Below, one piece after another: positions 1-11,448 of a stretch of 64,000 bases of DNA. The position numbers and the translations under genes are program-made. The DNA comes from Schistocephalus solidus. Taxonomy: Eukaryota; Platyhelminthes; Cestoda; Diphyllobothriidea; Diphyllobothriidae. Below the pieces are notes generated by a model that was not told where the DNA came from, ran no database searches, and saw only the letters and a list, made by a program, of their open reading frames with translations. The stretch is from assembly GCA_017591395.1 (NCBI GenBank), contig WEDG01000289.1:124001-188000 (forward strand), in the 5' to 3' direction. Numbering within the stretch: position 1 is the first letter of the stretch; each line of letters opens with the position of its first letter.

Positions 1-1254
1 ATAGGCACACTAACAGCACACCAACCAATCACAGCACGGAGTCTTAATATAGATAAACCAATGATCAGGGGCTTTTTCGTTTCTCGACATGTTGAGATTT
101 CAGTATATCCGGGCTATATCGACTGCTATTAGGGCATTGCCTCTGCAAATTTGGCCACATGACGGAATGGTCTGAAACGAACAACGTCTTTTGAACCTCT
201 GAGTCCACATTGTCAATTTGAAATTCCACAACTGCGCAAATCTAAGTCAACGTGTAAGTCTCTTTCATAATAACAATGTCTCATGATAAAAAACGAGACA
301 AACATAATCGTTCAGAAAAACTATGCAAAAGGGGGATGATGAAAAAAATATAATCAACATTATAGAAAGATATATGTTTAATTTAAGTACCAGAAAGGGC
401 ACCATCATTGGAAAATAATAAATTAAAATGAGCCCGAAATCATGTACAGTTAGGTTATGAATATTAGGTCAGCTTCTTGGCGATGACAAATGACAAAAAT
501 CAGTGTGATCAAAAAATATATACAAAAGGGTAGACAGTGAAAACATTTCTTGGGCCTTTTTATGGAAAAGGCATATGTTTACCGGGGTTAGTTGGTGTTA
601 AAGGAGAAAAACATACGCATCAGGTGGAGCAGACATGCTGATGAGAGCGTATGTGTGTTCAAAACGCTCCTCATCGTGTAAGAAATCATGTAACGACAGC
701 GGCTACTTTTCACCCCTGCAGGTGGGATCACAATGCGTATCGACTAGCTATAAGCGTAACCGTCAAAGATTACAGACAGGGAAAACCTTCGCAGGCATCA
801 TTCGCAAACTTACGGTCGAACAAGAAAAGGACCGATGAGATCATGAAGGTCATGGTAGAATTGCCAGAGAAGCGACCATAGTACTCTTGTGGCTGATTTC
901 TCAGACCATCAACAGAGCAACCTGAAAAGATCGTCAAAAGTCCTTTTAAGATCGACACCGGGGAGAAGAAGAGGGCCGCAGGCACCATCGCCTGAAGGCG
1001 CGGCAGATGTGATGGCTGACGAGCTTGTGGCCGTTTGCAAGTGTTCAAGAAAGAGGAGAACCGCGAAGACCAAGGAAACGATTACAGTATTCAATATTTC
1101 CAAAATGATGGTCAAATTTAAGAGGGGATGAAAACAGGCGGCGAAGATCGTCTTTAAAAAAAATAGGTGCAAGAGAAACAAAACTGCTCCACGAGGGCAT
1201 ATGAAGCAGCATGTTCGGTTGCTTCTGATTGTAGTACGGAAGGATAATGGGAGA
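1..1254. other. Region without a recognisable gene
   Basis: Short overlapping open frames exist between 635 and 1181 but none shows a domain, repeat or family signature I recognise. Base composition is AT-rich up to about 600 and then more mixed. The only structure noted is an imperfect inverted repeat at 640-675 (arms of 11 and 12 bases). Confidence 0.5.
640..675. repeat. Imperfect hairpin
   Basis: GATGAGAGCGT (640-650) faces ACGCTCCTCATC (664-675) across a 13-base loop. The arms match except for one unpaired base. There is no coding or element context that explains it. Confidence 0.4.
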
Positions 1255-2146
1255 TCTGGTTATTAACTAAGAAGAAATAAACATAATGTGTTCAGGCGTG
1301 CTAGTGGGCATGATAATAGATAATGAATCTGAGGCCTGTACAGCTCAGTATTCAGTTTTAATTCGGATGATAGCAATCGGCAAATGAAAGGAAAGTGCTT
1401 TAAAATGAGCACGCAATATTACCCAATTATTTTGCGCTCATTTTATGGAGGCATGGGTTAAGAAGATATCATAGTTCGTGGGGGAACGATGCATGGGAGA
1501 CGTAGTGTGGAGACGGACTTCTAAATTACCAATGGTATTTTCTTGGGAGCATGGAGAAATTTGCTCGGAAAAGAAGAGGAAAATAAAAGGTTAATTGAAT
1601 CAGGCTTAAGATAAATTTACAGTCTTCACTCAAATGTAGGCAGGTTATTTGATAACCTTATATCGATTTGCAGGTTATTCCAAAGAAAGCAATACCTGGA
1701 AGCAAAGAGCAGAGGGCGTCTAGATATTGAGGATAAAGGAGGAGGTAAAATCAGTTAAGAATTACGTAGGTTTACGGACGACTAACGGGGGTAAGAAATT
1801 GAATTCTGGGAATATTAAAACTTTTATTTAGGTGATAAAGGAGGCAGAAGCCAGCTTCTAGTCTCTGAACACATAGAAATATTAGGTTAGTTTGTTGGAA
1901 CCTTTTCGAGTAGAAGGTAGTTAAAAGTATCGGAAAAAAGAGTTTCCGAGTAAAATATCTTCAAACTTTTTCAATTTTAGAATGGTTAGACTCGGTTATT
2001 CAACCCAAAAATGGGCCGCAATGTTCAAGAATGGACAGGACAAAAACTTTATAAAGTCTAAATTTTATTTCAGGAAGATAGAAATTATAAAAAAGAAAGC
2101 CACAAATCCGGGCAGCCTTGGTCGTACTTCTATTCTAGTAGTCTTA

Positions 2147-3110
2147 ATCTGTCAGAGCACTGCGCCCTGATTTGTCTCTAAAGCACGCCAAACCACTGGG
2201 TTTATTCTCAGAAATTTTAAAACCCTCAATATTAGGACCAGCCTTTATAAAATGTATGTCAGACCTAGTCTGGAATACTGCTCGTTTCTATTTAGCCTTC
2301 TGCACGCAAGGGAACGGAGGAAAATAGAATCAGTCCAGCACTTCTTTACTAAAAGAGTTATTACTTCAGAGCACAGAAACCTGTCCTACCAACAACGCTG
2401 TGAGCTTACAAGCCTCGACCCGTTGTGGCTTCGTAGATTACAGAAGGGACTATTTTTACTGTTCAAGCTTTTAAACGGTTTTACCTTTAACCCCCTTACA
2501 TCCCTGAGGCAGCTCGACCACTGTCGGCGCACCAATCATAGAGATGTATTCTTATTTCTTCCTTTGGCACGTACCGTTAAATACCGTCAGTTTTTTTCGG
2601 TAAACGCTATAGCAATCTGGAATAAACTACCCAGAAGTATTAAAATTCAGCAAAACTATCCTTTGTTTACGAGAGCTGTCACTAGTTTTCTACATTCAGG
2701 ACACCTTCCGCGAATTTTGGGTGCTGATTCTCTGGAAGCTCTTTTCCGTTCTGATGGCGTCGGCGGACTCTGAATCCTATGCCGGACTTCATGCTGAAGG
2801 CAATATTGCTGGCTCTGCAGTCCGTAATCGGGTTATTCCTCAGTCTACAGCTAGCAGCCGCTCGCCGGCATACTTGCTGCTAGTACAGAAGACCAGATCC
2901 ACAACACCGAAAGGAGAAGTACTACACTGTGCACCTGTGTCAACACTTCCCTGTCCTAAACTTTAATCTGTTCAACAAGCTGCAGTTTTTCTCCTGAAAA
3001 TACTTTAAAGAACGATCAGGAGTTTTTTTCACTGTCAGCTGGACCCCCTACTGTATATATCCCTTTTGACATTGCCTGTAAACTGGCAATAAATAAATAA
3101 ATAAATGAGA
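2147..3110 (+). mobile_element. 5'-truncated CR1-like 3' fragment nested in an older copy
   Basis: This fragment carries the last part of an RT ORF (about 2177-2773), a 3' UTR of about 330 bases, and a terminal (AAAT)n run at about 3089-3107. The same tail follows a similar UTR at 10829-10872. The sequence on either side belongs to one minus-strand element, so the fragment inserted in the opposite orientation. 5' truncation and a simple-repeat 3' end are typical products of target-primed reverse transcription. Confidence 0.78.
2177..2773 (+). pseudogene. RT C-terminal domain of a CR1-like element (partial)
   Basis: The open frame reads from about 2177, without an initiating methionine of its own, to a stop at 2771-2773. 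It has the hallmarks of the region after the RT palm in CR1/jockey-type elements: a TTGFILRNF-like start, then YVRPSLEYCS, an IESVQHFFTKR block, a YQQRCELTSLDPL block, and a C-terminal NAIAIWNKLPRSI motif. Because the catalytic palm lies upstream of the truncation, this piece cannot encode an active polymerase. The frame itself is uninterrupted, suggesting a fairly recent insertion compared with its host element. Confidence 0.75.
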
Positions 3111-3911
3111 TGACAGTTATAAATTATTTGTGTAGCTTAAACATAAGTCCTTGATGATGGAACATTCAGTCATAGGGGTGCCTTGAAAAATAACTTTTTG
3201 TGGTAGTCTCTCCAGCTCAAAGCACATGTAACGACACTGAGAAGGTGAGAATTCCATGTGCCACGTTGAGGTCCACGTGGAAAGAGCAAGCAAGTCTGCA
3301 TGGATTTAGTCTAAACATCGATGGGTCAAAGATTTAGAGAAGGAATATACGCATTTAAGATCTTCTGCATAAATAAAAGACTAAGAGTGTTTAACTGTAG
3401 ATGAAATATCATTTAATTTAAAAAAGATGACCTAGCACGGTGCCCTGAATGACACCGCTTACAATAGGGGTCTCAACTGAAAATTACGACCCCACTAAGA
3501 CCTTTTGTTTCCGATTGGTTAGATATGAAGTTATGAAATCGGTAAGGGGACTTCAGTTTCTAACTTAACTATGAGTCTTCTATGAGGCACTTTATCAAAG
3601 GCCGTGCTAAAAGCAAAATAAATAGCGACCACAGAAAAACCATCATTATGAAGAGATTTTAATAGATTTCGAAAAGACATGTGACATGTTTCACAAGAGC
3701 GATTGAACAGGAAACCGCGTTGGGAAGCGCTAAGAATTTTTTCAATTCAATTCAATTTATTGAGGGAAATAGGCATGGGCCTTTGAGTACCCTATTTGTA
3801 ACGTAAAATTAAGTGCGGTATACAGAGAAACCGTGTGGGTTGCAAAGGTACAAAAGGCGGTCATAAAATTTGACAAGTGGTGCACGACTCTCGAGGGTTA
3901 AGATAAATGCC

Positions 3912-5669
3912 TCATCGCTCAGGCTCTTTGCGGAACATAAAACTGTCAAGGTTCCTTTTAAAGCTTTCCAGCGATGGTGACATCACAACGTCTTCAGGGA
4001 GGGCATTCCATGGTTTAACCACTCTGACAGAGAAGGAGAACTTGTGCACATCCAGTCTCGCCTGCTGGACACGCAGTTTCAATGGGTGACCTCGGAGATG
4101 GGTCGTGGTGGCAAATTCAAAGAAGTCCGAGAATTCCAGGCAACAATCCAATCCCTTCACAATGCGGAATGTCTGCAGGAGATCACCACGCATTTGCCTA
4201 TAACTCAAAGGGAACAGATTAAGATTCATTAGGCGGGTTGGATATGGCAAGGAGCTTTGACTTCTAACCATTTTGGTGGCTTTCCTCTGGACTCTTTCGA
4301 GGCAGTTCTGATCTTGAACTGTCCAGGGTTTCCAGGCGTGCATAGCATATTCCAAATGCGGCCTAATGAATGTTCCAAAGATCTTAGCAAAAAGATCTTC
4401 ATCGAAATCCAAAAAGGCTCGTCTGATGGCATGCAACACCGAAATTGCCCTCTTCGCCACTTTCGAGCAGTGAGACGATGGTTTTAAGGTGGTGGTCATC
4501 AGCACACCAAGGTCCTTTTCTGTTTCCACGTCTTTTAAGGCTTCACCGTTGAGAAAGTAACTTCTACTTTCGGCAGATCCAGACGGGTTGCCTAAGCGAA
4601 GTTTTGTACACTTATCGACGTTGAACCGCAAAAGCCAACGATTCGACCACTCCTCCAACCGAGTTAGGTTGATCTGCAGTTTATCTTCGTCAGCAGGGCT
4701 CTGGATTACATTCCAGATTTTAATGTCGTCGGCAAACATCGCTGCTTCACAGTCGAGATTCCTGACACAATCGTTTACGTATATTAAAAACAGTATTGGC
4801 CCTAGTACTGAGCCATGAGGAACCCCACTCTCGACCGCAGCAGAACTTGACCTCTCTTGGCCGATGCACACAACCTGGCGCCAACCCACGAGGAAGTTTT
4901 TTGATCCACTTGAGGAGGTTACCTCTGATTCCAATTCTTTCTAGCTTGTACAGCAGTCTCTCGTGCGGCACAGTATCGAAGGCCTTTTGAAAGTCAATGA
5001 AGGCAATGTGAACCGCGTGTCTATCTTCAAGTGCTTGGGTCCACCTCTGGAGCGAATACAGCAAATTCGTTGTGCATGATCTTCCTTTTTCTGAACCCGT
5101 GTTGACAGCTTGATAACAAATTATGAGTCTCTAGGAATTTCACCAATTCGCTCTTGATGATCCTTTTCCATAATCTTGCCAAGGATGCATGTTAGCTTAT
5201 GGCCTGTATTTTGTCACTGACGCCCGGCTATCGCTTTTGTACAAGGGAGTTATATGTGCCAGCTTCCAATCGAAAGGAAGTGTTCCGGAGTCAAAGGACT
5301 TTTAAAGAGCACTGACAAAGGTGCGGAAAGTTCATTGGCGAGTTCTTTCAGAAGCTTGGGCGGAAGCTCGTCTGGTCCTGGGGATTTCGACTCTTTTAGT
5401 TCTTTTAATTCCTTTTGGATCAGAAATTCTGAGAATAGTATGTGGCTAATGCTTGCAGTCGGCGGGTTATCCACTGAGGGACGAAGAAACCTTGCCTCAT
5501 TAGTGAAGACTGAGCGGTAGAACTGTGAAAAGTACTCGGCTTTTTTTCTATTTTCAGAAATTTCGACGCCCACGGCAGTCTTAATCAGCGGTATTTGATG
5601 TTTATTCCTTGTACATCTACGGAGGTAACTGTAGACTAACTTTGGATTCTGCGTTGCCTTTTGCAGCAA
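3912..5669 (-). pseudogene. Reverse transcriptase domain of copy A, frameshifted
   Basis: Pieces in different frames together cover a full RT: an SPGPDELPPKLLKEL block near 5390, IAFIDFQKAFDTVPHERLL near 4990, GVPHGSVLGPILFLIYVND near 4800, FADD at about 4726-4737, then KDLGVL and RPHLEYAMHAWKPW in the C-terminal thumb. The last frame of 340 codons ends at 3912 and is uninterrupted. Frameshifts near 5250 and 4940 separate it from the upstream blocks, so no single translation covers the enzyme. All palm residues needed for catalysis are still readable. Confidence 0.82.
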
Positions 5670-5799
5670 AGTCTTCTCAAATTCTCTTCGCGTTTGTAAG
5701 AATAAGGCTTCTCATTTTGTTTCTCTGCGCTTTATACTTATTAAAAATAGGCGACTTGATTAGACTCGCAATATTTTCTCCACAACTTGTGCTTCCTGT

Positions 5800-6761
5800 T
5801 TATTTCCCTTTTAAGTTGCTGTCTAGCCACCCAGGACGCTTGCTGTGATGGACACTCGTTAGCGGGCAGTGGTTGTCAATAAGTTGCAGAAGAACATTTC
5901 GGAAGGACTCCCAATCTTTGTTCACGGTGCTCGAAAACATTGAGGTCCAGTTGATGTGTGTTAAATCTGCTCGCATCTGATGAAAGTTTCCTCGCCAAAC
6001 GTTACGCCGTTTTTCCTCTATAGCAGGCGCAACGGAGAATAATGAGTAATCCCACATAAGCACCACATGATCACTACGACCGAGCGGAGGCATTGAAATA
6101 ATCTCGTCAATGCTGCCTGATGTTTTCGTGAAAACCAGGTCAAGACAGTTAGCCCTTTGTCCTTCACGTGTTCTGGTGGGGAAAGGGACATGTTGTTTGA
6201 GGAGTGCCTTCAAGGTCTTTTGCAGAAAAACATAATCAAAAGTCGATTTCGGGCATGATGATTGAACAGTGCTCCAGTTAATTCCTGGTGCGTTGAAGTC
6301 ACCCATAATCATGACATTAGGTTGACTGGAGAAATTTTCTAATTGTTCCAACAAGTGGGTGTCCGCGACTCGGTCTATCCTAGGTGGCCGATAGACAATG
6401 AGGACATCTAGACATGGAGAGCCAAGAGCCTTGATGTTCAACCATATGGCTTCAGTGCTGCACGCAAACTTGCTCGTCTTGTCAGACACTATTAGCACGT
6501 CTTTCACATACACAATTATTCCACCACCCTGTCGGTTTTTCTGTCCCTCCGATATATTTGGTACCCAGAAAATGTTATTTCGCTATCTAGAATACTGCCC
6601 GACAGCCAGGTTTCGGTTACTGCTATCACATCGGGAGATACTTCGGCAAGGCAAATTTTTAACTCATCAAGTTTTGATAAAGGCTTTGCGCATTTGTATA
6701 CAAGCACTTCAATTTTGCGCCGACCAAATTTCCTGTTGCGTTTGTCAATTTTATGGGCCAA
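5800..6761 (-). pseudogene. Apurinic-like endonuclease domain of copy A
   Basis: The frame carries the APE-type endonuclease signatures in order: a YTNAQSL-like start near 6690, VIAVTETWLSGS (the ET catalytic/metal block), GGGIIVYVKD, VLIVYRPP, MGDFNAPGINW (the GDFN block), and GRSDHVVL (the SDH block) close to the end. These are the domains that nick target DNA to prime reverse transcription. The frame is split by a frameshift near 6515. The C-terminal part runs into the linker ahead of the RT domain near 5800. Confidence 0.8.
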
Positions 6762-7350
6762 ACTGTGACTCCTCTAACGTCAAGGTCGTATGTGTTTTCC
6801 GTTTCTTGATGATTTTCGGTGACTCTGGTTTCTTTAGTGAGAACGCTGGGCGTTACGGAATCAGTTCTGACATCTCTTTGGGCAATGGGTTCCCTGATGG
6901 TTTTGGCGTTAGTGAGGTGGCTGCCGTTGTCCCTCAGAACAATCGGTTGGTTCAATGGAAAAATTCGTATTCTTTTGAACTACCTTCCCCTTGAAAAAAA
7001 GCCAGATTGTGTTCGCCAGCCTTCAGTCTTGATTGTAGTTCCAAGACAAGTTCCTGGCGTTTCAGCCTTTCCGCAGGGGAGTAGTCCGGTTGAAAAACCT
7101 CTTTATGCGAGTGACGGAGGTTAGTTTTTTTGGATAGGATCGCCTTGATTTGGTCTTTGCTCTCTAGCATTATTTTCAGCGGTCGCGGTCGCGGCGTTCC
7201 TAGGCTGTCTTCAGGCTTTTTGCCGATCCGGAATGCTTTAATAACTTTTACTTCCACGCCCGGTGGGAGCAACTGGTTTAGGAGGCCATTAAACGAAGCA
7301 AGGTCTTCGGTGACACGGTCTTCTGGTCGGACTGCAGTTGACTCGTGCAA
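6659..7350 (-). pseudogene. Second ORF1-like segment (RNA-binding-like) after the shared TAA
   Basis: Beginning four codons past the ORF1 stop and in the same frame, this segment reads PPGVEVKVIKAFRIGKK, then RPRPLKIMLESKDQIKAIL, then a DYSPAERLKRQELVLELQSR block. This pattern resembles the RRM-like and C-terminal domains found in ORF1 proteins of jockey/CR1-type elements, in which a short beta-strand-rich part is followed by a basic helix. A frameshift near 6955 breaks it from the following endonuclease. In copy B the same segment joins the endonuclease in one frame apart from a TAG, so it may be the N-terminus of ORF2 rather than the end of ORF1. Confidence 0.6.
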
Positions 7351-7362
7351 ACCCTGAATAAC

Positions 7363-8076
7363 TTAACACTGTTGTCGATCCTGGTACTTGGAATATTCGC
7401 TTCCTCCTGAGTTCTCCTTAGGGGCACGAGAACGGTTTACAGAGCTCTCGTTGGGATTTAGTCTACCTCTGACCATACTCTCATCTGAAGGCTTCAATGA
7501 ATCCATCAGAGTTGATTGTGATTTTGTCCTCCTGTTGTGGTGTTTCCCCATTGCAGCTTGCCACGCGTTTGTTTCTTCGGATTCAACTACGGGCTCTTTA
7601 TAACACCCAAGATAGCAGGATGAGATTTGTGGTTTGCTCTGGTCGTCGTCCGTAGGATTCAGAGACTGTGCTCCTGTTATCCGTTCGTTATGGGTAATCG
7701 CGTCCGAACATTGTGAGCTGTAATCAGTTGTAGTTTTTGATACTTTTCGTGCTTTAGTCACTGCCTTTTTAACTGGAATATTGCTAAGCGTATTTCGTCG
7801 AGTAATGTTATCTTGCAAGAGCTTCCTTAAGTCTGCAAGCTCATTTTCCAGTTTTTGAACTCTTAGTAAAATATAAGAACATCCAACGCAAGATTCGTCC
7901 TCGTAGCCAACGGATTTGGCTGCCATTACGCTTTTTGCGCGCTTTGCTGGTTTTTGGTTACAAGTATAAACTGATGAAGTGCCAGTCGTGGATGTCGAAG
8001 CCAGCTCAACAGGCTTTCCTTTAAAGGAAGTTCCGTGACGGGTTCTGTTGCTAGCAAACAATTGTTTTGAGTCCAT
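7363..8076 (-). CDS. ORF1 of jockey-like element (intact, 237 aa)
   Basis: This frame of 237 codons starts at the first ATG after the 5' UTR. It is basic and rich in Ser, Thr and Lys. It contains a CVGC motif at about residue 74, followed at once by a short leucine/acid-rich stretch (LENELADLRKLL) that looks like a coiled coil. There is a second basic segment toward the end. ORF1 proteins of non-LTR elements bind the element RNA and assemble into particles; here that role is inferred from position and from the coiled coil, not from a recognised domain. The frame ends at a TAA that is present at the same place in copy B, and an ORF1-like segment continues in the same frame after it. Confidence 0.75.
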   Translation of the reverse strand: MDSKQLFASNRTRHGTSFKGKPVELASTSTTGTSSVYTCNQKPAKRAKSVMAAKSVGYEDESCVGCSYILLRVQKLENELADLRKLLQDNITRRNTLSNIPVKKAVTKARKVSKTTTDYSSQCSDAITHNERITGAQSLNPTDDDQSKPQISSCYLGCYKEPVVESEETNAWQAAMGKHHNRRTKSQSTLMDSLKPSDESMVRGRLNPNESSVNRSRAPKENSGGSEYSKYQDRQQC

Positions 8077-8235
8077 AAATGTTAAAACACTGCGAAAAAG
8101 TATGTTCTCCTTTGAGCTTATAACGAAAATTTCCGACTGGCTTTGGAGTATGGCGAGTATTTAATGCAATATGAGCAAAAATGTTTATACTTGTTCAAAA
8201 ACGCTTTTGAAAAATACTATAAACGGTATGAAGGA

Positions 8236-10430
8236 GTTGATTGGTTACGCAAAAATCTGTAATTTATACGGCAATTGGTTTTTCAAAGAGCTGAGCAAGA
8301 GAAGGAGTTTTATGAACACAGTGATAATTGTGAACATCCGAGTGTAAGCGAGATTTAAAGACTAGAATATAAATAGAGGTTTTCCAGTAATCAGGATAGG
8401 ATAGGAAAAAACTGAGAACACTTTGCTCAGCAAAGGTGTAAATAACTTAGCTGTTTAATGAGGGAATTTGGGATGTTTTCGGTTCCAACTGAGTGTGATT
8501 GATTAAGTCGGTTTATTTGTTTCTGAATATTTGTAGGAAAGAAATCAATGATAGTGAGCAACTCGTGAGATGTCAGGGTAAACGAAGAGATGGGATTGGT
8601 TTCATGGGTAAAATGTTTGGCAAAGCAGGAATTTAACAATTCTGCTTTGTCCAAATCCTCTGTTATGAAATTATTATTGCAATCGAGTAAGGGCAGAATG
8701 CCCTTTGAGGTTAAGCGGAAGAACGGACGCTGAACACTTGAGCAACAGATTTGGAAGTATTATCATCGTTAATGGTTGTAGACTCCCTACGCCTATCTCT
8801 CTCGATCCTCATTTTTGAAGTTTATTCAAATATTTGTGCGATCCTTAAGTGAACCGATAACGAACTTATGGATGGATTCTAAGGCTGCGTTCGTAATTTT
8901 TGAACCGATTTTGTAGAAAGTGTGGCACCGTGGAAGATGCAGCATTTGATATAAAGGTATTTTGTGGAATTAAATTGAGGAGGCCTTCTGTTAGGCTTTG
9001 CAATGTATCGTGGGAAAAACTTGGAAGATAAATGGAAAAAAAGCTTGGCCAACCCAGATCGCTTGTATAATTATTTAATATCTCTTTGTTAACATGAACA
9101 AAGTTGAAATAGGTAAGTCACTTAAGTCACTTTATTGAGGGAATTACTCTTTCGCCCTTGAGCTCCCTCTTAAACTTCAAAAATGATAAACGAATAAAGG
9201 TTTACAGCAATAAATCTGACAAAGGAAAACATAAGGTCATCAATATGTGAGGGCCAGGCATAAGCTGCAACTACTGACACAAGCTTCATTATATGTACAA
9301 TAGTTTCTCAGCAAATGAGTAACCAGTTTGCATTTAAATGTGTCAACAGTTTGTGGAAGGACCACCTCATCAGGGAGTCCGTTCCATGCACCAATGACCC
9401 TCTGCGATAAGGCTTTCCGATGGACGTCCATGTGGACCAATTTCCTCTGCGGTTTAAAGGGATGACCCCGCAGATGTTCCGTCTCAGCCAATTCGAAGAA
9501 GTCAGCAAATTCTAGGGCACACTCACGGCCTCTGATAATCCGATAGGTTTGGATGAGATCACCGCGTAGTTGCCTGTTATTGAGAGGAAACAAATCAAGT
9601 TCAACAAGTCTAGTTTCGTAAGGCAGATGACTAAGATTCTTGACCATCTTCGTAGCCCTCGCCTGTACTCGTTTGAGCTGTAGATAATCCTTCTTAAACC
9701 ACGCACGCCACGCCTGGATGGCATATTCCAAGTGATACCAAACAAATGCTCCGTAGGTTTTTTGAAATAGTTCCTTATCAATCTGTACACATCCACGTCT
9801 GAGCGCAATTTTATTTCTGGCTTTTTAGAGGAGGAGACTGGAAAACAAAAAAATGCATTAATGCGTGATCGCTCGTAAAAAGGATTTGATGGAAATTCAT
9901 AAGCAAAGGGTGGATGCAATTATTAAAAAGTAAATCTAAAATACCATCTTTTCTAGTCACTAAGCTGACTAGTTGAGACATGTTTGAAAAGTAACTCGTG
10001 TTCAACAAGTTCTCAAACTTTGGCCGAGAAGTATTTGCCAGCCAGTCGATTTCTACGATTATTTTGACCTCAAGCGGAGCTTCTGTAGTTTTCTCAAAGA
10101 ATTCACAGAGCTGACTTTCATTGCCGGAATAACAAGGAGGATTATAGACACAGCCAATGATGGTTTTTTTTCTCGCGAAAGAGGATGACTGAAACGAAAC
10201 AAGTATTTCAGGTAAACGAAGAAAGGTTAAGATCATAAGGGGAATGTACAAGATACGATTTAACGTAAAGAAGACAATCACCGCCAAGTTTATCAACGTG
10301 GTCTTGTCGATATAAACTAAAATTATCTAAAGCGAGCGTCAATTCTGAAATTAGAGCATGAGCCAAAGATTCTGTGATGCACATAGTATCTGGGTCAAAC
10401 TCAAAAAGCGACAGTTCTGAGCTCAGTCAT
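8236..10430 (-). mobile_element. CR1-like endonuclease-RT relic, interrupted
   Basis: Minus-strand reading gives an APE-type endonuclease from about 10430 to 9813. Its motifs include ITESLAHALISEL at the ET block, GCVYNPP, and FTSDHALMHF near the end. The element continues below 9128 as the endonuclease-RT linker and an RT N-terminus: LDKAELLNSCFAKHFT near 8640, then SHSVGTENIPNSLIKQL. The GDFN block has decayed to VEIDW. The interval 9128-9812 belongs to another element inserted within it. The 5' end is close to the head-to-head CR1-like tail at 10431, and the low end meets copy A at 8235. Confidence 0.65.
9128..9812 (-). mobile_element. Jockey-like 3' fragment nested in the CR1-like endonuclease
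   Basis: An open frame of 163 codons (9731-9240) encodes the RT C-terminal domain: HLEYAIQAWRAW starts near 9735, then LKRVQARATKMV, LFPLNNRQLRGDLIQTYRI, FFELAETEHLRGHPF and GAWNGLPDEVV. It is related to but clearly distinct from copies A and B. The 3' UTR reaches about 9128, where a TTTATTGAGGGAA stretch matches the near-end of the jockey-like family. It is 5'-truncated and splits the surrounding endonuclease between two blocks, so it is younger than that relic. Confidence 0.72.
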
Positions 10431-10872
10431 CTGTCACGACTGACCTCGCGTTGAGTAAACTATACTGAGCGTAGTTTTGACGTTTCATTATCTCATTCTG
10501 AAATGCTCCTGATTATTAGCCTACTCTACCTCTTTACCTTATTTTAATAAGCATTTTCTTTCTCCTACCATCTTTTTGAAAATGGAGGCCTATTGAACTC
10601 TGCCTCAATTTTCTAGGTAGGAGTTTTTTCACTGCCTATTTTCTAGTTCACAATTTATTTCAAAACATCGCTAATTATTGCCCTAACAGGACACGTTCTG
10701 CCTTCATTATTATGTATGTGTACATTTTATTTGCACATATTATCATAATTTTATTTCGTTACTAATGTTTGTTTTAACAGTGCCTTCCCAGCGTTAACCA
10801 AATATAAATTCTTAATATCTCCTTCGACCTTGCCTGTAAACTGACAATAAATAAATGAATAAATAAATAAAT
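10431..10872 (+). mobile_element. CR1-like 3' UTR fragment with AAAT tail
   Basis: This stretch aligns with the reverse complement of 16997-17340, another copy of the same 3' UTR. It ends in CTGACAATAAATAAATGAAT and further AAAT units, the same terminal pattern as at 3106. No coding sequence remains. A short RT N-terminal fragment follows at 10925. Confidence 0.7.
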
Positions 10873-10924
10873 TCCTTGTCTAAAAGACTACCAGGGAAAC
10901 AAGTAAACCGATAACTCAGATAAG

Positions 10925-11131
10925 ACTTACTTCTTATCCAATTCATTTATGTCCTTGTATATAGAGGAACCGCCTTTTTACGATGAAGAATACCGCAGTA
11001 TTGCGACACCTACAGATAAAATAAGCATGGTGACGTTCCAAACAGACACAATAAAGAAAACGCTGAAACAGATACAGCCCACTAAATCACCTGGCCCGGA
11101 TGACATATCAACACCCTTGAAGACCCTATAA
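10925..11131 (+). pseudogene. RT N-terminal fragment
   Basis: The frame reads to PTKSPGPDDISTPLKTL, the SPGPD block that lies ahead of the RT palm in jockey/CR1-type elements. A stop follows at once (11129-11131). Downstream to 11448 there are only unclassified short frames. Confidence 0.6.
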
Positions 11132-11448
11132 GCACCACCAATTATTTGTCTCCAACTTGGACAATTTGATCTTCGTTACCACTTCACTAGGACTGTTCCG
11201 GACAATACTGTTTCAACTGCATGTACTTACTTGCTTCCTGCTCATCTGGAATTCTTTCTTGTGCCGAAATTCGTCATACAACGGCATCAAATCGGAATTT
11301 GTTTATCATCTTATTCAAGTTGACTGCGCAGGCTCTGCACCAATAAAATCTGACAACCACTCAGGGAACCAAACGTGTACAACCTCGTGAAGATCTGAAG
11401 TTATCCAGGACCTTCGACATCTCCGAATGGCTGAGTCGCTCCTGAATA
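11132..11448. other. Unclassified interval
   Basis: This lies between the RT fragment and copy B. I see no motif, repeat or sequence shared with the rest of the window. Confidence 0.4.

Larger units (their letters stand above)
1255..3737 (-). mobile_element. CR1-like non-LTR retrotransposon relic, interrupted
   Basis: Read on the minus strand, 3737 down to about 3111 gives decayed reverse transcriptase. It includes an AFDKVPHRRLI block near 3595 and a GVIQGTVLG block near 3440, the usual RT motifs around the palm. The same element resumes at 2146 and runs down to about 1255 through the RT C-terminal domain into the 3' UTR. The collinear relative at 16997-18371 shows the same order without the gap, so 2147-3110 is an insertion. 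All frames are broken. The family call (CR1-like) rests on RT motif style and on the related 3' ends at 3106 and 10872. Confidence 0.72.
3741..8235 (-). mobile_element. Jockey-like non-LTR retrotransposon, near full length (copy A)
   Basis: On the minus strand the order is 5' UTR (8235-8077), ORF1 (8076-7363), an ORF1-like second segment (7350-6659), APE-type endonuclease (6761-5800), reverse transcriptase (5669-3912), 3' UTR, and a tail of GAATT-type pentamers at 3741. The inverted relative at 11449-15918 shares both ends, so the boundaries are well supported. The first shared base is at 8235 and the tail starts at 3741, giving about 4.5 kb. Several frameshifts break the endonuclease-RT frame, so this copy is probably dead, though RT motif residues (FADD near 4726-4737) are kept. 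Closest type by motif style is jockey/CR1, and the exact clade is uncertain. Confidence 0.85.

Noticed and set aside
638..675. CTGATGAG followed by a stable hairpin, resembling a hammerhead core
   Set aside because: No GAAA follows the stem; the sequence after it is CCTCATC, so the conserved core is absent.
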